Of a stretch of 64,000 nt of DNA, positions 44,593 to 53,836 are shown piece by piece. The first letter of the stretch is position 1. Each line of letters starts with the position of its first letter. The notes under the pieces are model-generated. The model saw only the letters and a list, made by a program, of their open reading frames with translations. It had not been told where the DNA came from and ran no database searches. The DNA comes from Planctomycetota bacterium. GTDB taxonomy: Bacteria > Planctomycetota > UBA8742 > UBA2392. Location of the stretch: positions 62,001-126,000 of the forward strand of contig JAIOJA010000076.1 in the NCBI GenBank assembly GCA_019912315.1. The letters run 5' to 3'. Position numbers and translations under genes: made by a program.

Positions 44593-45762
44593 TTATTTCG
44601 GGTCATGCACGATTTTCGCGCGCCGCAGCGCACTGAAGATCGGCGTGTTGAAAGCGTAGTCAGGCTCCATGTTGCCCCGCACCAGGTAGACAGTAAGCGG
44701 GTCAACATCCTCGTTCCAGACCACGCCCAGCCCGTCGGGCAGATGATCCAGCGCCTCGAAGAACTCGCGGGCGTCGTCGCGCGTGTCCCAGGTCGTAACC
44801 CACAACTTCAATTCGGTTTCTCCCTTTGTGGCGACTACCTGCGCGTCGCCGCCCCAGCCGGCCGCGATGCTCTCGGCCTGCATCACCGTCTGTTCCTGCT
44901 GCACCCAGACCATGCGCATTTCGAACTCGCCCAGGCGGTCGGGCTCGCTGAGCTTCCAGCCCGGCAGTGCTTCTTTCAGCGCCTTCATGTCCAGTGTGAT
45001 CTCATCCGGCAGGTCACGCTTACCGGTGTATTTTTCCGGGTGCAGGATCTGCTCCGTGCTTACCGGCAGGTCCCGAAACGCCCCGTCTACGGTCTTGTAG
45101 CCGTCCACCTTTTTCAACGCTTCGACGAACTGTGTGCCGTGGGCATACACGTACACGTTGCGGTACGCGGCCGGGTCGGTGCTGCCTTCCGGCGCGCGCG
45201 CTTTGCTGATAAACGCCACGTGCGGCTGCTTCTCGATCAGCGCGTCGACCATCACCTGCACGGCTTCGCCCTCGATCAGCGCCAGCAACGCCCAGTCCGC
45301 GTCGCTTGTTTCCGGCTCCGCGTGCAGCTTGGCCAGGTCGTAGTGCTGGTCCTGCAAGGCGTGAACGGCCTCATGGATACGCAGCCCGTAGGCGCGCTTG
45401 TTTCCAGCGGCCTCGGGCACCAGGTAGAAGGCCTTGGTGCTCCATTTGTAAAAGCCGAGAATGTTCTCCGGCGTGAACCCGTCGTCGCCCCAGCCCTTGA
45501 TTTCTTCGGCCAGTTCCTCGGGCGTGTAGACGTAGACCGGCACCCTTTGTTTGAACGTCAGGCCGGTGATGGTCTCAATGGCCTCGATGGCGCGCGTTTG
45601 CTCCGGTGCGTCCGGGTCCTCCAGTTTGCCAAGCCTGGCGACGGGCTGTTCGGGTTCGGGCGCAGCGCACTCGCCCGCACCATTGGCGGGCGCGTCCGAC
45701 TCGTCGGTTGAGGTGCATGACACCATCAGCAGCATCAGCAGAACAATCCAGTAGCGGTACAT
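44593..45762 (-). CDS. Lipoprotein with HExxH metallopeptidase motif
   Basis: From ATG 45762 (AGGAG upstream) this 389-residue protein has a lipobox (LLMVSC) and the segment HEAVHALQDQHYDL, containing an HExxH zinc site. The LQDQH extension matches a group of predicted bacterial metallopeptidases. Downstream is a helical domain with LLALIEGEAVQVMVDAL (possible third ligand Glu) and a beta-rich C-terminus. A putative envelope-anchored protease; activity is untested. Confidence 0.75.
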   Translation of the reverse strand: MYRYWIVLLMLLMVSCTSTDESDAPANGAGECAAPEPEQPVARLGKLEDPDAPEQTRAIEAIETITGLTFKQRVPVYVYTPEELAEEIKGWGDDGFTPENILGFYKWSTKAFYLVPEAAGNKRAYGLRIHEAVHALQDQHYDLAKLHAEPETSDADWALLALIEGEAVQVMVDALIEKQPHVAFISKARAPEGSTDPAAYRNVYVYAHGTQFVEALKKVDGYKTVDGAFRDLPVSTEQILHPEKYTGKRDLPDEITLDMKALKEALPGWKLSEPDRLGEFEMRMVWVQQEQTVMQAESIAAGWGGDAQVVATKGETELKLWVTTWDTRDDAREFFEALDHLPDGLGVVWNEDVDPLTVYLVRGNMEPDYAFNTPIFSALRRAKIVHDPK

Positions 45763-45867
45763 TCGCGTCTCCTGTCGTTCACGCCATCGTACGGTCCGGG
45801 TGCGGAAACGCACGTGCCCAGCTGACGCAAGATGGAATGTGCGGGCAGTTCCCGGCATGATCGGTAC

Positions 45868-46608
45868 ATGCGATTGCTGCCCATGTTCCTCGTGATCTGC
45901 CTGTTGCTCTCCGCCTGCGGCGGGGGTGATGAGTCAGACCGGGTCACTGTCTTCGCCGCCGCGAGCATGACGGACGTGGTGACTGAGCTGTCCGTCGGAT
46001 TCACCGACGCAAAGGTCAGAAGCAGCTTCGGCGCCTCCAGCGACCTCGCCCGCCAGATCAAGGACGGCGCGCCGGCCGACGTTTATATCTCCGCCAGTAA
46101 CGACTGGGTCGATTACCTGAAGAAGCACGAGAGGCTGGAAGGCGATCCCGTCGTGATCGCGCGGAACGATCTTGTGTGCGTCACGCGGAAGGGCTCGGGA
46201 TTTGAGCGCAACGACCTCGCTGATCTGGGCGCGCGTCCCTGCCTGACGGCAATCGCCGACGCGGGCGTGCCTGCCGGCGAGTACACCCGCCAGGCGCTGG
46301 CACGGGCCGGTGTGCTGGAAGGGTTGAAATCCTCGCTCATCGGACAAACCGACGTGCGCGCCGTGGTCACGGCCGTGCAGTCGCAGAATGCGGCGCTTGG
46401 GTTCGTGTACTCGTCAGACGCGATCGCATTCAGGGAAACATTGCAGGTGTTGTTCACGGTTCCCGCTGAGATGCATGAGCCGATTATGTATTGCGCCGCC
46501 GTCGTGAAGGGCGCTGCAAAGCCGGACGCAGCGCGTGGGTTTGTGAAGTACCTGCAAAGCGCCGGCGCACGCGAGCAACTGAAGAAGCTGGGATTTCGAG
46601 AGCCCTGA
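45868..46608 (+). CDS. modA: Molybdate ABC transporter substrate-binding protein
   Basis: From ATG 45868 this 246-residue protein has a lipobox (CLLLSAC) and the ModA core VTVFAAASMTDVVTEL, FGASSDLARQI, ADVYISAS and QSQNAALGFVYSSDA. It captures molybdate (or tungstate) outside the membrane for ModBC. Its stop overlaps modB (TGATG). The HExxH gene is divergent, with 105 bases between the starts. Confidence 0.93.
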   Translation: MRLLPMFLVICLLLSACGGGDESDRVTVFAAASMTDVVTELSVGFTDAKVRSSFGASSDLARQIKDGAPADVYISASNDWVDYLKKHERLEGDPVVIARNDLVCVTRKGSGFERNDLADLGARPCLTAIADAGVPAGEYTRQALARAGVLEGLKSSLIGQTDVRAVVTAVQSQNAALGFVYSSDAIAFRETLQVLFTVPAEMHEPIMYCAAVVKGAAKPDAARGFVKYLQSAGAREQLKKLGFREP

Positions 46609-47297
46609 TGCTGACTGAAGCCGAGATCGAAATCGTTCTGCTTTCGCTGCAAGTCGCGGCCTGGGCCGTTACGATTTCGCTGGTGCCGGGCGTGCTGCTG
46701 GGTTGGCTGCTGGCGCGCTGGGAATCGCCCCTGCGGGCCGTGTTGCAGGGCGCCGTGATGCTGCCTTTGGTGTTGCCGCCAGTGGTCACAGGCTACTTGC
46801 TGCTTTGGCTGTTCGGCGTAAGCGGGCCACTGGGCGGCGCTTGGGAAAGCATCACCGGCGGGCGCATTGCGTACACGACCGGGGCGTGCGTGATCGCCGC
46901 GGCTGTTGTCGGATTTCCGTTAATGGTGGAAGGCATCCGCCTGAGTGTAATCGGCGTGGACCCGCGCCTGGAAATGGTCTCGCGTTCACTGGGTCGCAAG
47001 AAGCTGTCGACATTTCTGCGCGTGACGCTGCCATTGAGCTTGCCCGGCGTACTGGCCGGCGCGGTACTCAGTTTCGCCCGCGCGCTTGGTGAGTTCGGCG
47101 CAACGATTGTCCTGGCCGGCAACGTCGAAGGCGAGACCCGCACGATCCCGGTGGCTGTTTACACGCTGCTGAATCAACCCGGCGCCGAAGCCGGCGTCTG
47201 GCGCCTGGTCGCAATCAGCGTGGCGATTTCCATGGGCGCGCTGTTGGCCGCAAGCTGGCTGGCGCGACGGCAGAGACGGAGGGCCGGTGAGCATTGA
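46608..47297 (+). CDS. modB: Molybdate ABC transporter permease
   Basis: From ATG 46608 this 229-residue protein has five or six membrane segments and the permease loop SRSLGRKKLSTFLRVTLPLSLPGVLAG (EAA loop) with FARALGEFGATIVLAGN, characteristic of ModB. It overlaps modA by one base and modC by 11 bases. A longer frame upstream is a read-through of modA and is rejected. Confidence 0.94.
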   Translation: MLTEAEIEIVLLSLQVAAWAVTISLVPGVLLGWLLARWESPLRAVLQGAVMLPLVLPPVVTGYLLLWLFGVSGPLGGAWESITGGRIAYTTGACVIAAAVVGFPLMVEGIRLSVIGVDPRLEMVSRSLGRKKLSTFLRVTLPLSLPGVLAGAVLSFARALGEFGATIVLAGNVEGETRTIPVAVYTLLNQPGAEAGVWRLVAISVAISMGALLAASWLARRQRRRAGEH

Positions 47298-48360
47298 AGC
47301 CCGCATTCATCTTGCCCTGCGGGGGTTCACGCTCGATGTAAAGTTCGAGTCGGCCGGGCCTGTCGTCGGTGTGTTCGGCCCGAGCGGCAGCGGCAAGACG
47401 ACGTTGCTGCACTGCGTGGCCGGATTGATCAAACCGAAAGATGCCGCAATCGCGGTCAACACGCGCACGGTCTGCCGCCTGCCGGGCGGAACCTGGACGC
47501 CGCCGGAGCGCCGCAAGCTGGCGATCGTAACGCAGGACCCGCTGCTGTTCCCGCACCTGAGCACTCGTGGCAACCTCACGTATGCGCCCGGTGCAGGCGA
47601 CGCGCTGGAGAGCGACTCCGGCTGGAAGATCATCGACGTGCTGCGCCTCAAACCGCTGCTCGAGCGCAACCCGGCCAATCTCAGCGGCGGCGAGAAACAG
47701 CGCGTGGCGCTTGGGCGGGCGCTGCTAAGCAAACCGGAGATGCTGCTGCTGGATGAGCCGACCAGCTCGCTGGACGCCGAGCTCGCGCGCGAAGTGCTGG
47801 CACTGCTGCTGGAAGTCAAACGCGAGCTGAAAGTTCCCATGCTGTTCGTGACCCACAAGGCCGGCGAGCTGATGGCCCTGGCCGACGACTGTGTTGTGCT
47901 GGATGCGGGCAAGCTGGTGGCGCAGGGTCCGCCGGTAAATGTTCTCGCCAAGCCGCGCGCGATCGGCGTAGCGAATCTCGTCGGCGTCGACAATCTGTTG
48001 CGCTTGAAAGTCCTGCGTCACGATGAAGCCGGGGGCGTGACGATTCTTGATCTCGGAGGCTCGGAGCTGGCCGCGCCGCTGACTGACGCTGAGCCCGGCA
48101 AGACCATCAGCGTCGGCATCTACGCCGACGAAGTCATGCTCTGTCTGGAGAAACCGGCCGGACTGTCCGCACGCAACGCACTGCCGTGCCGCGTAGTCCA
48201 GGTTGATGAGCTCGGGCACGAGGTGCTCGTCAAAGTGAGGACCGGCAGCACGGAACTGTTGTCCAGAATCACACCCGCCGCCGCGGCAGAGCTCGAACTC
48301 CACGAAGACAAACCCGCGGTCGCCGTAATCAAAACGTCCGCCTGTCACCTGCTGGGTTAA
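47287..48360 (+). CDS. modC: Molybdate ABC transporter ATP-binding protein
   Basis: This 357-residue ATPase starts at GTG, overlapping modB. It has Walker A GPSGSGKTTLL, Q-loop VTQDPLLFP, signature NLSGGEKQRVALGRALL, Walker B MLLLDEPTSSLD and switch His in FVTHKAGE. The last 75 residues form a TOBE/MOP-like domain that binds oxyanion. This completes modABC, giving uptake of molybdate for molybdenum-cofactor enzymes. Confidence 0.94.
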   Translation: MSIEARIHLALRGFTLDVKFESAGPVVGVFGPSGSGKTTLLHCVAGLIKPKDAAIAVNTRTVCRLPGGTWTPPERRKLAIVTQDPLLFPHLSTRGNLTYAPGAGDALESDSGWKIIDVLRLKPLLERNPANLSGGEKQRVALGRALLSKPEMLLLDEPTSSLDAELAREVLALLLEVKRELKVPMLFVTHKAGELMALADDCVVLDAGKLVAQGPPVNVLAKPRAIGVANLVGVDNLLRLKVLRHDEAGGVTILDLGGSELAAPLTDAEPGKTISVGIYADEVMLCLEKPAGLSARNALPCRVVQVDELGHEVLVKVRTGSTELLSRITPAAAAELELHEDKPAVAVIKTSACHLLG

Positions 48361-48361
48361 A

Positions 48362-48390
48362 CAAAGGGCCCGGCGTTAGCCGGGCCTTTG
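48362..48390. terminator. Shared terminator between modC and pepA
   Basis: A 12-bp stem with one bulged G around loop GTTA, whose arms begin CAAAG and end CTTTG, lies between the convergent genes modC and pepA. T-rich tracts at both arm ends make it usable in either direction. Confidence 0.8.
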
Positions 48391-48395
48391 ATCTG

Positions 48396-48421
48396 CAAAC
48401 TACAAACCATCCACTCCAAAC
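48396..48421. repeat. Short G/T word-repeat tail after pepA
   Basis: Immediately after the pepA stop, the minus strand reads GTTTGGAGTGGATGGTTTGT and continues as AGTTTG. This is another short word-repeat half-element of the kind seen near the HAD gene. Confidence 0.4.
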
Positions 48422-49912
48422 TTACTTGTACGTCTCTGCGAACTGGACCAGCGAACGCACTGGGCTTCCGGTTGCGCTCTTGGCCGACCACAGGCGCCAG
48501 CCCTCGGCCTCGTTCATGCAGGGGCCCGCGATGTCCAGGTGGGCCCACTTCTGGCCCTCGTTGATAAAGCGTTGCAGGAATAGCCCGGCTGTAATCGTGC
48601 CCGGGTTGCCGCCGATGTTCTTCATGTCAGCGATCGGCGTGTCGAGCTGCTTGTCGTAGAATTCGTCCAGCGGCAGGCGCCAGCCGTTTTCGCCGACAGC
48701 TTCGAATGAATCCTGGAGCTGTTTCGCGACCTTGTCGTCGTTGCTCATGATGCCGACGACCTTGTTGCCGAGCGCCACAACCTGCGCGCCGGTCAGCGTC
48801 GCCATGTCCACGATCACGCGCGGCTTGTACTGCTTCTGCGTGTAGGTCAGCGCGTCGCACAGGATCAGGCGGCCTTCGGCGTCCGTGTTGCCGATCTCGA
48901 TGGTCTGCCCGCTCATGCTGGTGATCACGCTGCCCGGGTGGTAGGCGCTGCCGTTGATCAGGTTTTCCGTGCAGGGCACAACACCGACGGCGTTGACCTT
49001 CAGCTTCAGTTTTGCAATCGCGCCCAGCGCCGCAATCGTTGCCGCGCCGCCGCCCATGTCCATTTTCATGCCGAGCATCCCGGCCGCGGGCTTGATGTCG
49101 TAGCCGCCCGAATCAAACGTCAGGCCCTTGCCGACGAAGGCGATTGGCTTCTCGCCGGCCTTGCCGCCCTTCCATTCCAGGATTACCAGGTGCGCCGGGA
49201 TGTCGCTGCCGGCGTTCACCGCCAGGAAGGCGCCCATCTTCAGCTTCGTGATCTCGGGCTTCTTGAGAATCTTGCAGGTAAGCCCCGGGATCTTCTTTGC
49301 CATGTCCTGCGCGAACTTAGCCATGGTCGCCGGGTTCATGCGGTTGCTGGGCTCATTGACCAGGTCGCGCGCGTAGCCGGTGAACTCGGCCGTGGCGCTG
49401 CCGTAGGCGACGCCCTTCTTGAGCTGCGCCTCAGGCCCGCCCGCGAGGGTGACCTTGCTGGCGGTGTGTTTGATCTTTTCCTTGCGGGTGAACAGGCGAT
49501 CGAAGTGGTAGCTGCCAAGCAGCACACCCTCCGCGCCCCAGCGACCAAGCGCCTCACCGCCGGCGTTCTTCAGCCCGACCACGCTTTCGAGCGCGATGGC
49601 AACGTGCTTCAGCTTCGAGCCGTCAACATGCCCGCCGCGGAAGTAGCCCGCGATGGCTTCGCCGAAAGTCTGTGCGCTTGCCTTGTTGCGCTTGCCCATG
49701 CCAAGCAGCACGACGCGGGTGGCCGCGACGCTGCCCGCGGACGGGAGCGCCAGACGCTGGCCGCTCTTGCCCTCGAAGTCGCCCTTTACAAATAGCTTCT
49801 TCAGCTTGTCGCCGTAGGCGTAGTCGTTGAGTGAGTTGCCGCCCTCGAACACGGGCACGATCAGCGCGTCGGCCTTGATGGCAGCGCTGGATTTTGCATA
49901 AGCGAATTGCAT
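48422..49912 (-). CDS. pepA: Leucyl aminopeptidase (M17)
   Basis: From ATG 49912 (GGAAGGG upstream) this 496-residue protein has the M17 metal and active-site motifs GKGLTFDSGGYDIKP, MKMDMGGGAATIAALG and NTDAEGRLILCDALTYTQ. M17 enzymes release N-terminal residues and some moonlight as DNA-binding regulators. Length is as usual for the family. An in-frame ATG at 49954 is less likely. Confidence 0.95.
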   Translation of the reverse strand: MQFAYAKSSAAIKADALIVPVFEGGNSLNDYAYGDKLKKLFVKGDFEGKSGQRLALPSAGSVAATRVVLLGMGKRNKASAQTFGEAIAGYFRGGHVDGSKLKHVAIALESVVGLKNAGGEALGRWGAEGVLLGSYHFDRLFTRKEKIKHTASKVTLAGGPEAQLKKGVAYGSATAEFTGYARDLVNEPSNRMNPATMAKFAQDMAKKIPGLTCKILKKPEITKLKMGAFLAVNAGSDIPAHLVILEWKGGKAGEKPIAFVGKGLTFDSGGYDIKPAAGMLGMKMDMGGGAATIAALGAIAKLKLKVNAVGVVPCTENLINGSAYHPGSVITSMSGQTIEIGNTDAEGRLILCDALTYTQKQYKPRVIVDMATLTGAQVVALGNKVVGIMSNDDKVAKQLQDSFEAVGENGWRLPLDEFYDKQLDTPIADMKNIGGNPGTITAGLFLQRFINEGQKWAHLDIAGPCMNEAEGWRLWSAKSATGSPVRSLVQFAETYK

Positions 49913-50033
49913 GAAATCCCTTCCGTAAGTGTCATTCGGCCCGGAACTATCCATACACAGGCAATGCAGCGCAAGCCCAAAGCGGCGCGGATATAGTTGG
50001 CATCACCTCACGCCCCATACGTAATGTAGGGAT

Positions 50034-53000
50034 ATGCGAAATCTAAAAAGAAGCCTGTGGCTGCTGCCAGCCTTGATGCTGGCCCTGCTCGCCAACACAA
50101 CAACACCCGCCCAGGAAGCCCAGCCGGAACCGAAGGCTGAGGCCAAGCCGGTCCTGCTGACTCCCGACGAAATCGCAATGTGGCAGGCCTGGATCCGCGC
50201 CGACATGAAGGGCTGCTACACGAAGGCGCAGGCGATTCTTGAGAATCCAGAGACGAGGGGGCACCGCATAGCCCTGCAATTGCAGACCCGTTGCGCTGAG
50301 GAGTTGGGCTGGCATGCGGCCCACTTGGCAGACCTGCAGTCAGCGTTCGAGGTTCACTCCTACCAGTATCGCGGCGACTGGTTTCGCTGGGAGATGATGA
50401 AGAGTCTCCAGCATCAGGGGCGTATCGCAGAACTCGCCGAGCATCGCAGCGAGCTTGGTTTCATTACGGACTGGTGGGCGTGCGGCCCGTTCAGCAACGA
50501 CCGTGGTCAGGGATTCGAAGATGTGCTCCCACCTGAAACGGAGCTGTCGCTTGATTCGGAGTTCACCGGCAAGGAGGGGCAAGTCGTCAAGTGGCGCAAA
50601 GTGCCAACAGTGCGCCCTGACGGGACGGTGGATATCGGCGCGATGTTGCGTCCGAACACGGAGGCTTGCGCCTACCTCATGACAGCCCTCTGGTGCGAGA
50701 AGGACTTTGAGCGCATTGAGTTCTACATGTCCAGCACCGGCGACCAGTGGTTATGGGAGGTGCTGAACACGACGACCCTGGAAGATGGACGGATTCAGTA
50801 CCAGCAGCAGATTCTCAATACAAATGAACGCGAGATGGGGTTCGACCAGGACCACTCCTTTGAGCGGACGTTGCGAAAGGGCTGGAATGTATTGCTGATC
50901 AAGTCCGGTTGCAGTGAAGGCAACTGGCTGAGCAGTCTGCGCGTGAATGGACGACGCGTGAACGGACGAGCAGGGTGGAGGTACGCGAGCGAAGAAGAAC
51001 TGGCCGGCGCCCTTCGAGATATCGATCGCGACCGCGCAAAGTTCATCCAGCATGTGGGTCTTGGACCTGGCCCTTCCGCGTTCTCTCGCACGTTTGACTC
51101 GATGGAAGAACTGCTGATGCCTCGCCTTGATAGGACGAGCACGAAGCCCAGACGAGATCTGGAACTTGTGCTGACGGAACTCAAGGAAAAGGGTGCCGGC
51201 GCGGCAGAGACGTCGATTGTCGCCTATCTCGCCGCCTGGGCGAGTCGCAGCACAGCGCGTTACTCGGCCGGGCGTGAGGAGAACCGCCGGCGGGAACTTC
51301 TGAAACAGTGCCTTGAGCTGGACCCGAAGGCGGCGCGGGCGGCTTATGAGCTTTCGCAGTACTACACGACGACATTCGGCAACCCGACTTTGGCGGACGA
51401 CTATGCGCAGTTGGCGGTGAAGGCTAATCCTGACTGGATCGAAGCGCGTATTTACGCGTCAAGAGTTGTCGCAATGAAAGGGCTCGACATGGAAGTCGAG
51501 CGCGAGCTGGCGTCCCTGCTCCAGGAGTTCCCGGACAACGCCAGCGTGCTGCGCTTTTCCGGCTACTACGCCGGGCTGCGGCGCGACTACAAACTCAGCA
51601 ATGACCTATTTGAAAAAGCCCTCAAGGCCGACTTCGTTGACCCCTACTCGCGCGCCCGACTGCTGGAGCGCGCCGTTGCACGAGGCGATACTGCCGAGGC
51701 ACTGAAGCACGCATCCGACGCGCGCAAGCTTGACCCCTTCGATACCTCCGGTGCAAAGCAACTGGCCGACATGTTCCTGCACGGCGAGAAGTACTCGCTC
51801 GCTGAGCGCGAGCTGAACAAGGCGCTCGAGATCGCCCCGCGCGACGACACGCTGCTCGAAAAACTTGGCCAACTCTACAGCGCCTGGGCCGACGCCAGCG
51901 AAGGCGACAAGGCCACCGAGCTTCGCGGCAAATCCCTCGAAGCCTACTCGGCCGCGCTGGACGCCAACCCCAGGCGCGAAGACATTGAGCGCTACCTCGA
52001 GTACCTCGAGGGCGAGCAGCCGCCCTTTGAAGCAGCCTTGCAGGAAGACATCACCGCGCGCATTCAGGCCGCACTCGACACCGAAGTCGACGGCGACAAC
52101 CCGTACGAAGTCATTTACCGGGACAGCGTCGTCGTCGTGAACGAAGACGGCACCACCAGCCAGTACATTCAGGAAGCTTTGCGCGTGACTAACGATAATG
52201 GCCGCGACTGGCTGCAACGCCTGCCCGTGCCGGCCTGGAGCGAACAAAGGGGGCGCTGCGTCGAGGCTCGCGTCTGGCGCGCCGACGGCGACATTGAGGA
52301 AGGGCGGCGCTCACGCTGGTCCGCGGCGTTTCCGCCACTGGACATCGGCGACATCGTGCAGGTGCGCTTTCGAGTGACCGACACCGCGCAAAGCTTCTTC
52401 GGCGATTTTTACGGCGCCCGCGAAGTGTTCAGCGACTACGTGCCGGTCCACGAAGTGCGCTACGCCTGGGTGCTGCCGCCGGGGCGCAAGTTCCACGACT
52501 ATCGCACGGGCAACGCGCCGGAGCGCACGATCAGCTCCATCAACGGACGCACCGTCTGGCAGTACCGCGCGACAAGCCTGCCCAAACTGCACGATGAGCC
52601 CCTTGCGCCGCCGCCGGAACAGCGCAGCGCGACCGTCCAGATCAGCACCTACGAAAACTGGCAGGAGTTCGGGCGCTGGTACTACAACCTGATCCGCAAG
52701 CAGATGGAGCCCACGCCGGAGATGACCGCCAAGGTCAACGAGTTGATCGCCGGCGCGACAACAGAGAAGGAAAAGGCCCGCGCCGTCTACAACTGGGTCG
52801 TCACACAGGTGCGCTACAACGCTGACTGGCACTTCGGCGTGCACGGCTACAAGCCCTTCAGCGCCGGGGCTGTGTTCGCGCGCTGCATCGGCGACTGCAA
52901 AGACAAGGCCATCCTGATCTGCACTATGCTTGGTATTGCGGGCGTGAAGGCCTACCCGGTGATCATCAACCTGGAGAGTTTCCGTGGTGAGGAAGACATC

Positions 53001-53828
53001 ACTCTACCCATGCCGAATCACTTCAACCACGCCATCGCCCACATCGAGTTCAGCGACGGCACCAGCATGTTCGTCGACGGGACGACGACATACAACGGCA
53101 TCAACGAGCTGTCGTCCGCAGATCGTGGCGCCAACGTGATTATCGTGCGCCCGGACGGCGGTGAACGCACGCAGATCCCCTGGGGCACACCGGAATCCGA
53201 CAGCCAGACCGACGAGATCGACGCCGAGTTCGCAGGCGGCGGCACACTGAAGCTGAAAGTAAAACGCTCAGCCGTCGGCGACAGCGCCAGCCTGATCCGT
53301 ATGCGCTACCAGCGCGAGGGGGACCGCAAGAAAAGCCTCGAGCGCGAATGGTCGGAGTACTACCCCGGCGCGAAGGTCAGCGACATCACGACCAGCGACC
53401 TGGCTGACCTGGACGAAGCGCCGACCATTTCATTTACCGTCGAGTTGCCCAACGCCTACACCAATAAGGAAGGGAGTTACCAGTTTCGCACCGGGCTTGA
53501 CCCGCGAGAGTGGACGCAGACAGAGTTCGCGGGCCTGACTGCGCGCAAGACTGCCCTGCTTACCCCGGCGCCGTACCAGCGCAAGACGGTCACGCGGTTC
53601 AAGCTGCCGCCCGGCCATAAGCCGGCCAAACTAGCCGAGCCCGTAAACATCGACCACGCCAATGTGCGCCTGAAGGTCAGCGCCGAAAGCGGGGACGGCA
53701 CGTTGACCGTCACGCGAGAGTACGCACTGCTTGGCGGCACGATCCAGCCCGCCGACTATCCGGATTTCCGGCGCAAGCTGATCCAGTACGACAGCGCCGA
53801 GGCCGCCACCATCAGGCTTACGAAGTAA
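50034..53828 (+). CDS. TPR/DUF3857/transglutaminase-like protein
   Basis: This 1264-residue exported protein has a signal peptide (LWLLPALMLALLANTTTPAQ), a long TPR-like helical region (about residues 420-640, for example DYAQLAVKANPDWIEARIYASRVV), a DUF3857 domain (about 690-900) and a transglutaminase core. The catalytic Cys is at residue 955 in GDCKDKA, with His in FNHAIAHIEF and Asp in MFVDGTT. Such proteins are common in Planctomycetes and Bacteroidetes; crosslinking or peptidase-like roles are unproven. It is 8 bases upstream of a paralogue and forms an operon with it. Confidence 0.88.
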   Translation: MRNLKRSLWLLPALMLALLANTTTPAQEAQPEPKAEAKPVLLTPDEIAMWQAWIRADMKGCYTKAQAILENPETRGHRIALQLQTRCAEELGWHAAHLADLQSAFEVHSYQYRGDWFRWEMMKSLQHQGRIAELAEHRSELGFITDWWACGPFSNDRGQGFEDVLPPETELSLDSEFTGKEGQVVKWRKVPTVRPDGTVDIGAMLRPNTEACAYLMTALWCEKDFERIEFYMSSTGDQWLWEVLNTTTLEDGRIQYQQQILNTNEREMGFDQDHSFERTLRKGWNVLLIKSGCSEGNWLSSLRVNGRRVNGRAGWRYASEEELAGALRDIDRDRAKFIQHVGLGPGPSAFSRTFDSMEELLMPRLDRTSTKPRRDLELVLTELKEKGAGAAETSIVAYLAAWASRSTARYSAGREENRRRELLKQCLELDPKAARAAYELSQYYTTTFGNPTLADDYAQLAVKANPDWIEARIYASRVVAMKGLDMEVERELASLLQEFPDNASVLRFSGYYAGLRRDYKLSNDLFEKALKADFVDPYSRARLLERAVARGDTAEALKHASDARKLDPFDTSGAKQLADMFLHGEKYSLAERELNKALEIAPRDDTLLEKLGQLYSAWADASEGDKATELRGKSLEAYSAALDANPRREDIERYLEYLEGEQPPFEAALQEDITARIQAALDTEVDGDNPYEVIYRDSVVVVNEDGTTSQYIQEALRVTNDNGRDWLQRLPVPAWSEQRGRCVEARVWRADGDIEEGRRSRWSAAFPPLDIGDIVQVRFRVTDTAQSFFGDFYGAREVFSDYVPVHEVRYAWVLPPGRKFHDYRTGNAPERTISSINGRTVWQYRATSLPKLHDEPLAPPPEQRSATVQISTYENWQEFGRWYYNLIRKQMEPTPEMTAKVNELIAGATTEKEKARAVYNWVVTQVRYNADWHFGVHGYKPFSAGAVFARCIGDCKDKAILICTMLGIAGVKAYPVIINLESFRGEEDITLPMPNHFNHAIAHIEFSDGTSMFVDGTTTYNGINELSSADRGANVIIVRPDGGERTQIPWGTPESDSQTDEIDAEFAGGGTLKLKVKRSAVGDSASLIRMRYQREGDRKKSLEREWSEYYPGAKVSDITTSDLADLDEAPTISFTVELPNAYTNKEGSYQFRTGLDPREWTQTEFAGLTARKTALLTPAPYQRKTVTRFKLPPGHKPAKLAEPVNIDHANVRLKVSAESGDGTLTVTREYALLGGTIQPADYPDFRRKLIQYDSAEAATIRLTK

Positions 53829-53836
53829 GGAAACCC

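Noticed and set aside
47307..47993. Minus-strand frames within modC
   Set aside because: modC has all ABC ATPase motifs and operon coupling. The antisense frames are Ser/Arg-rich shadows.
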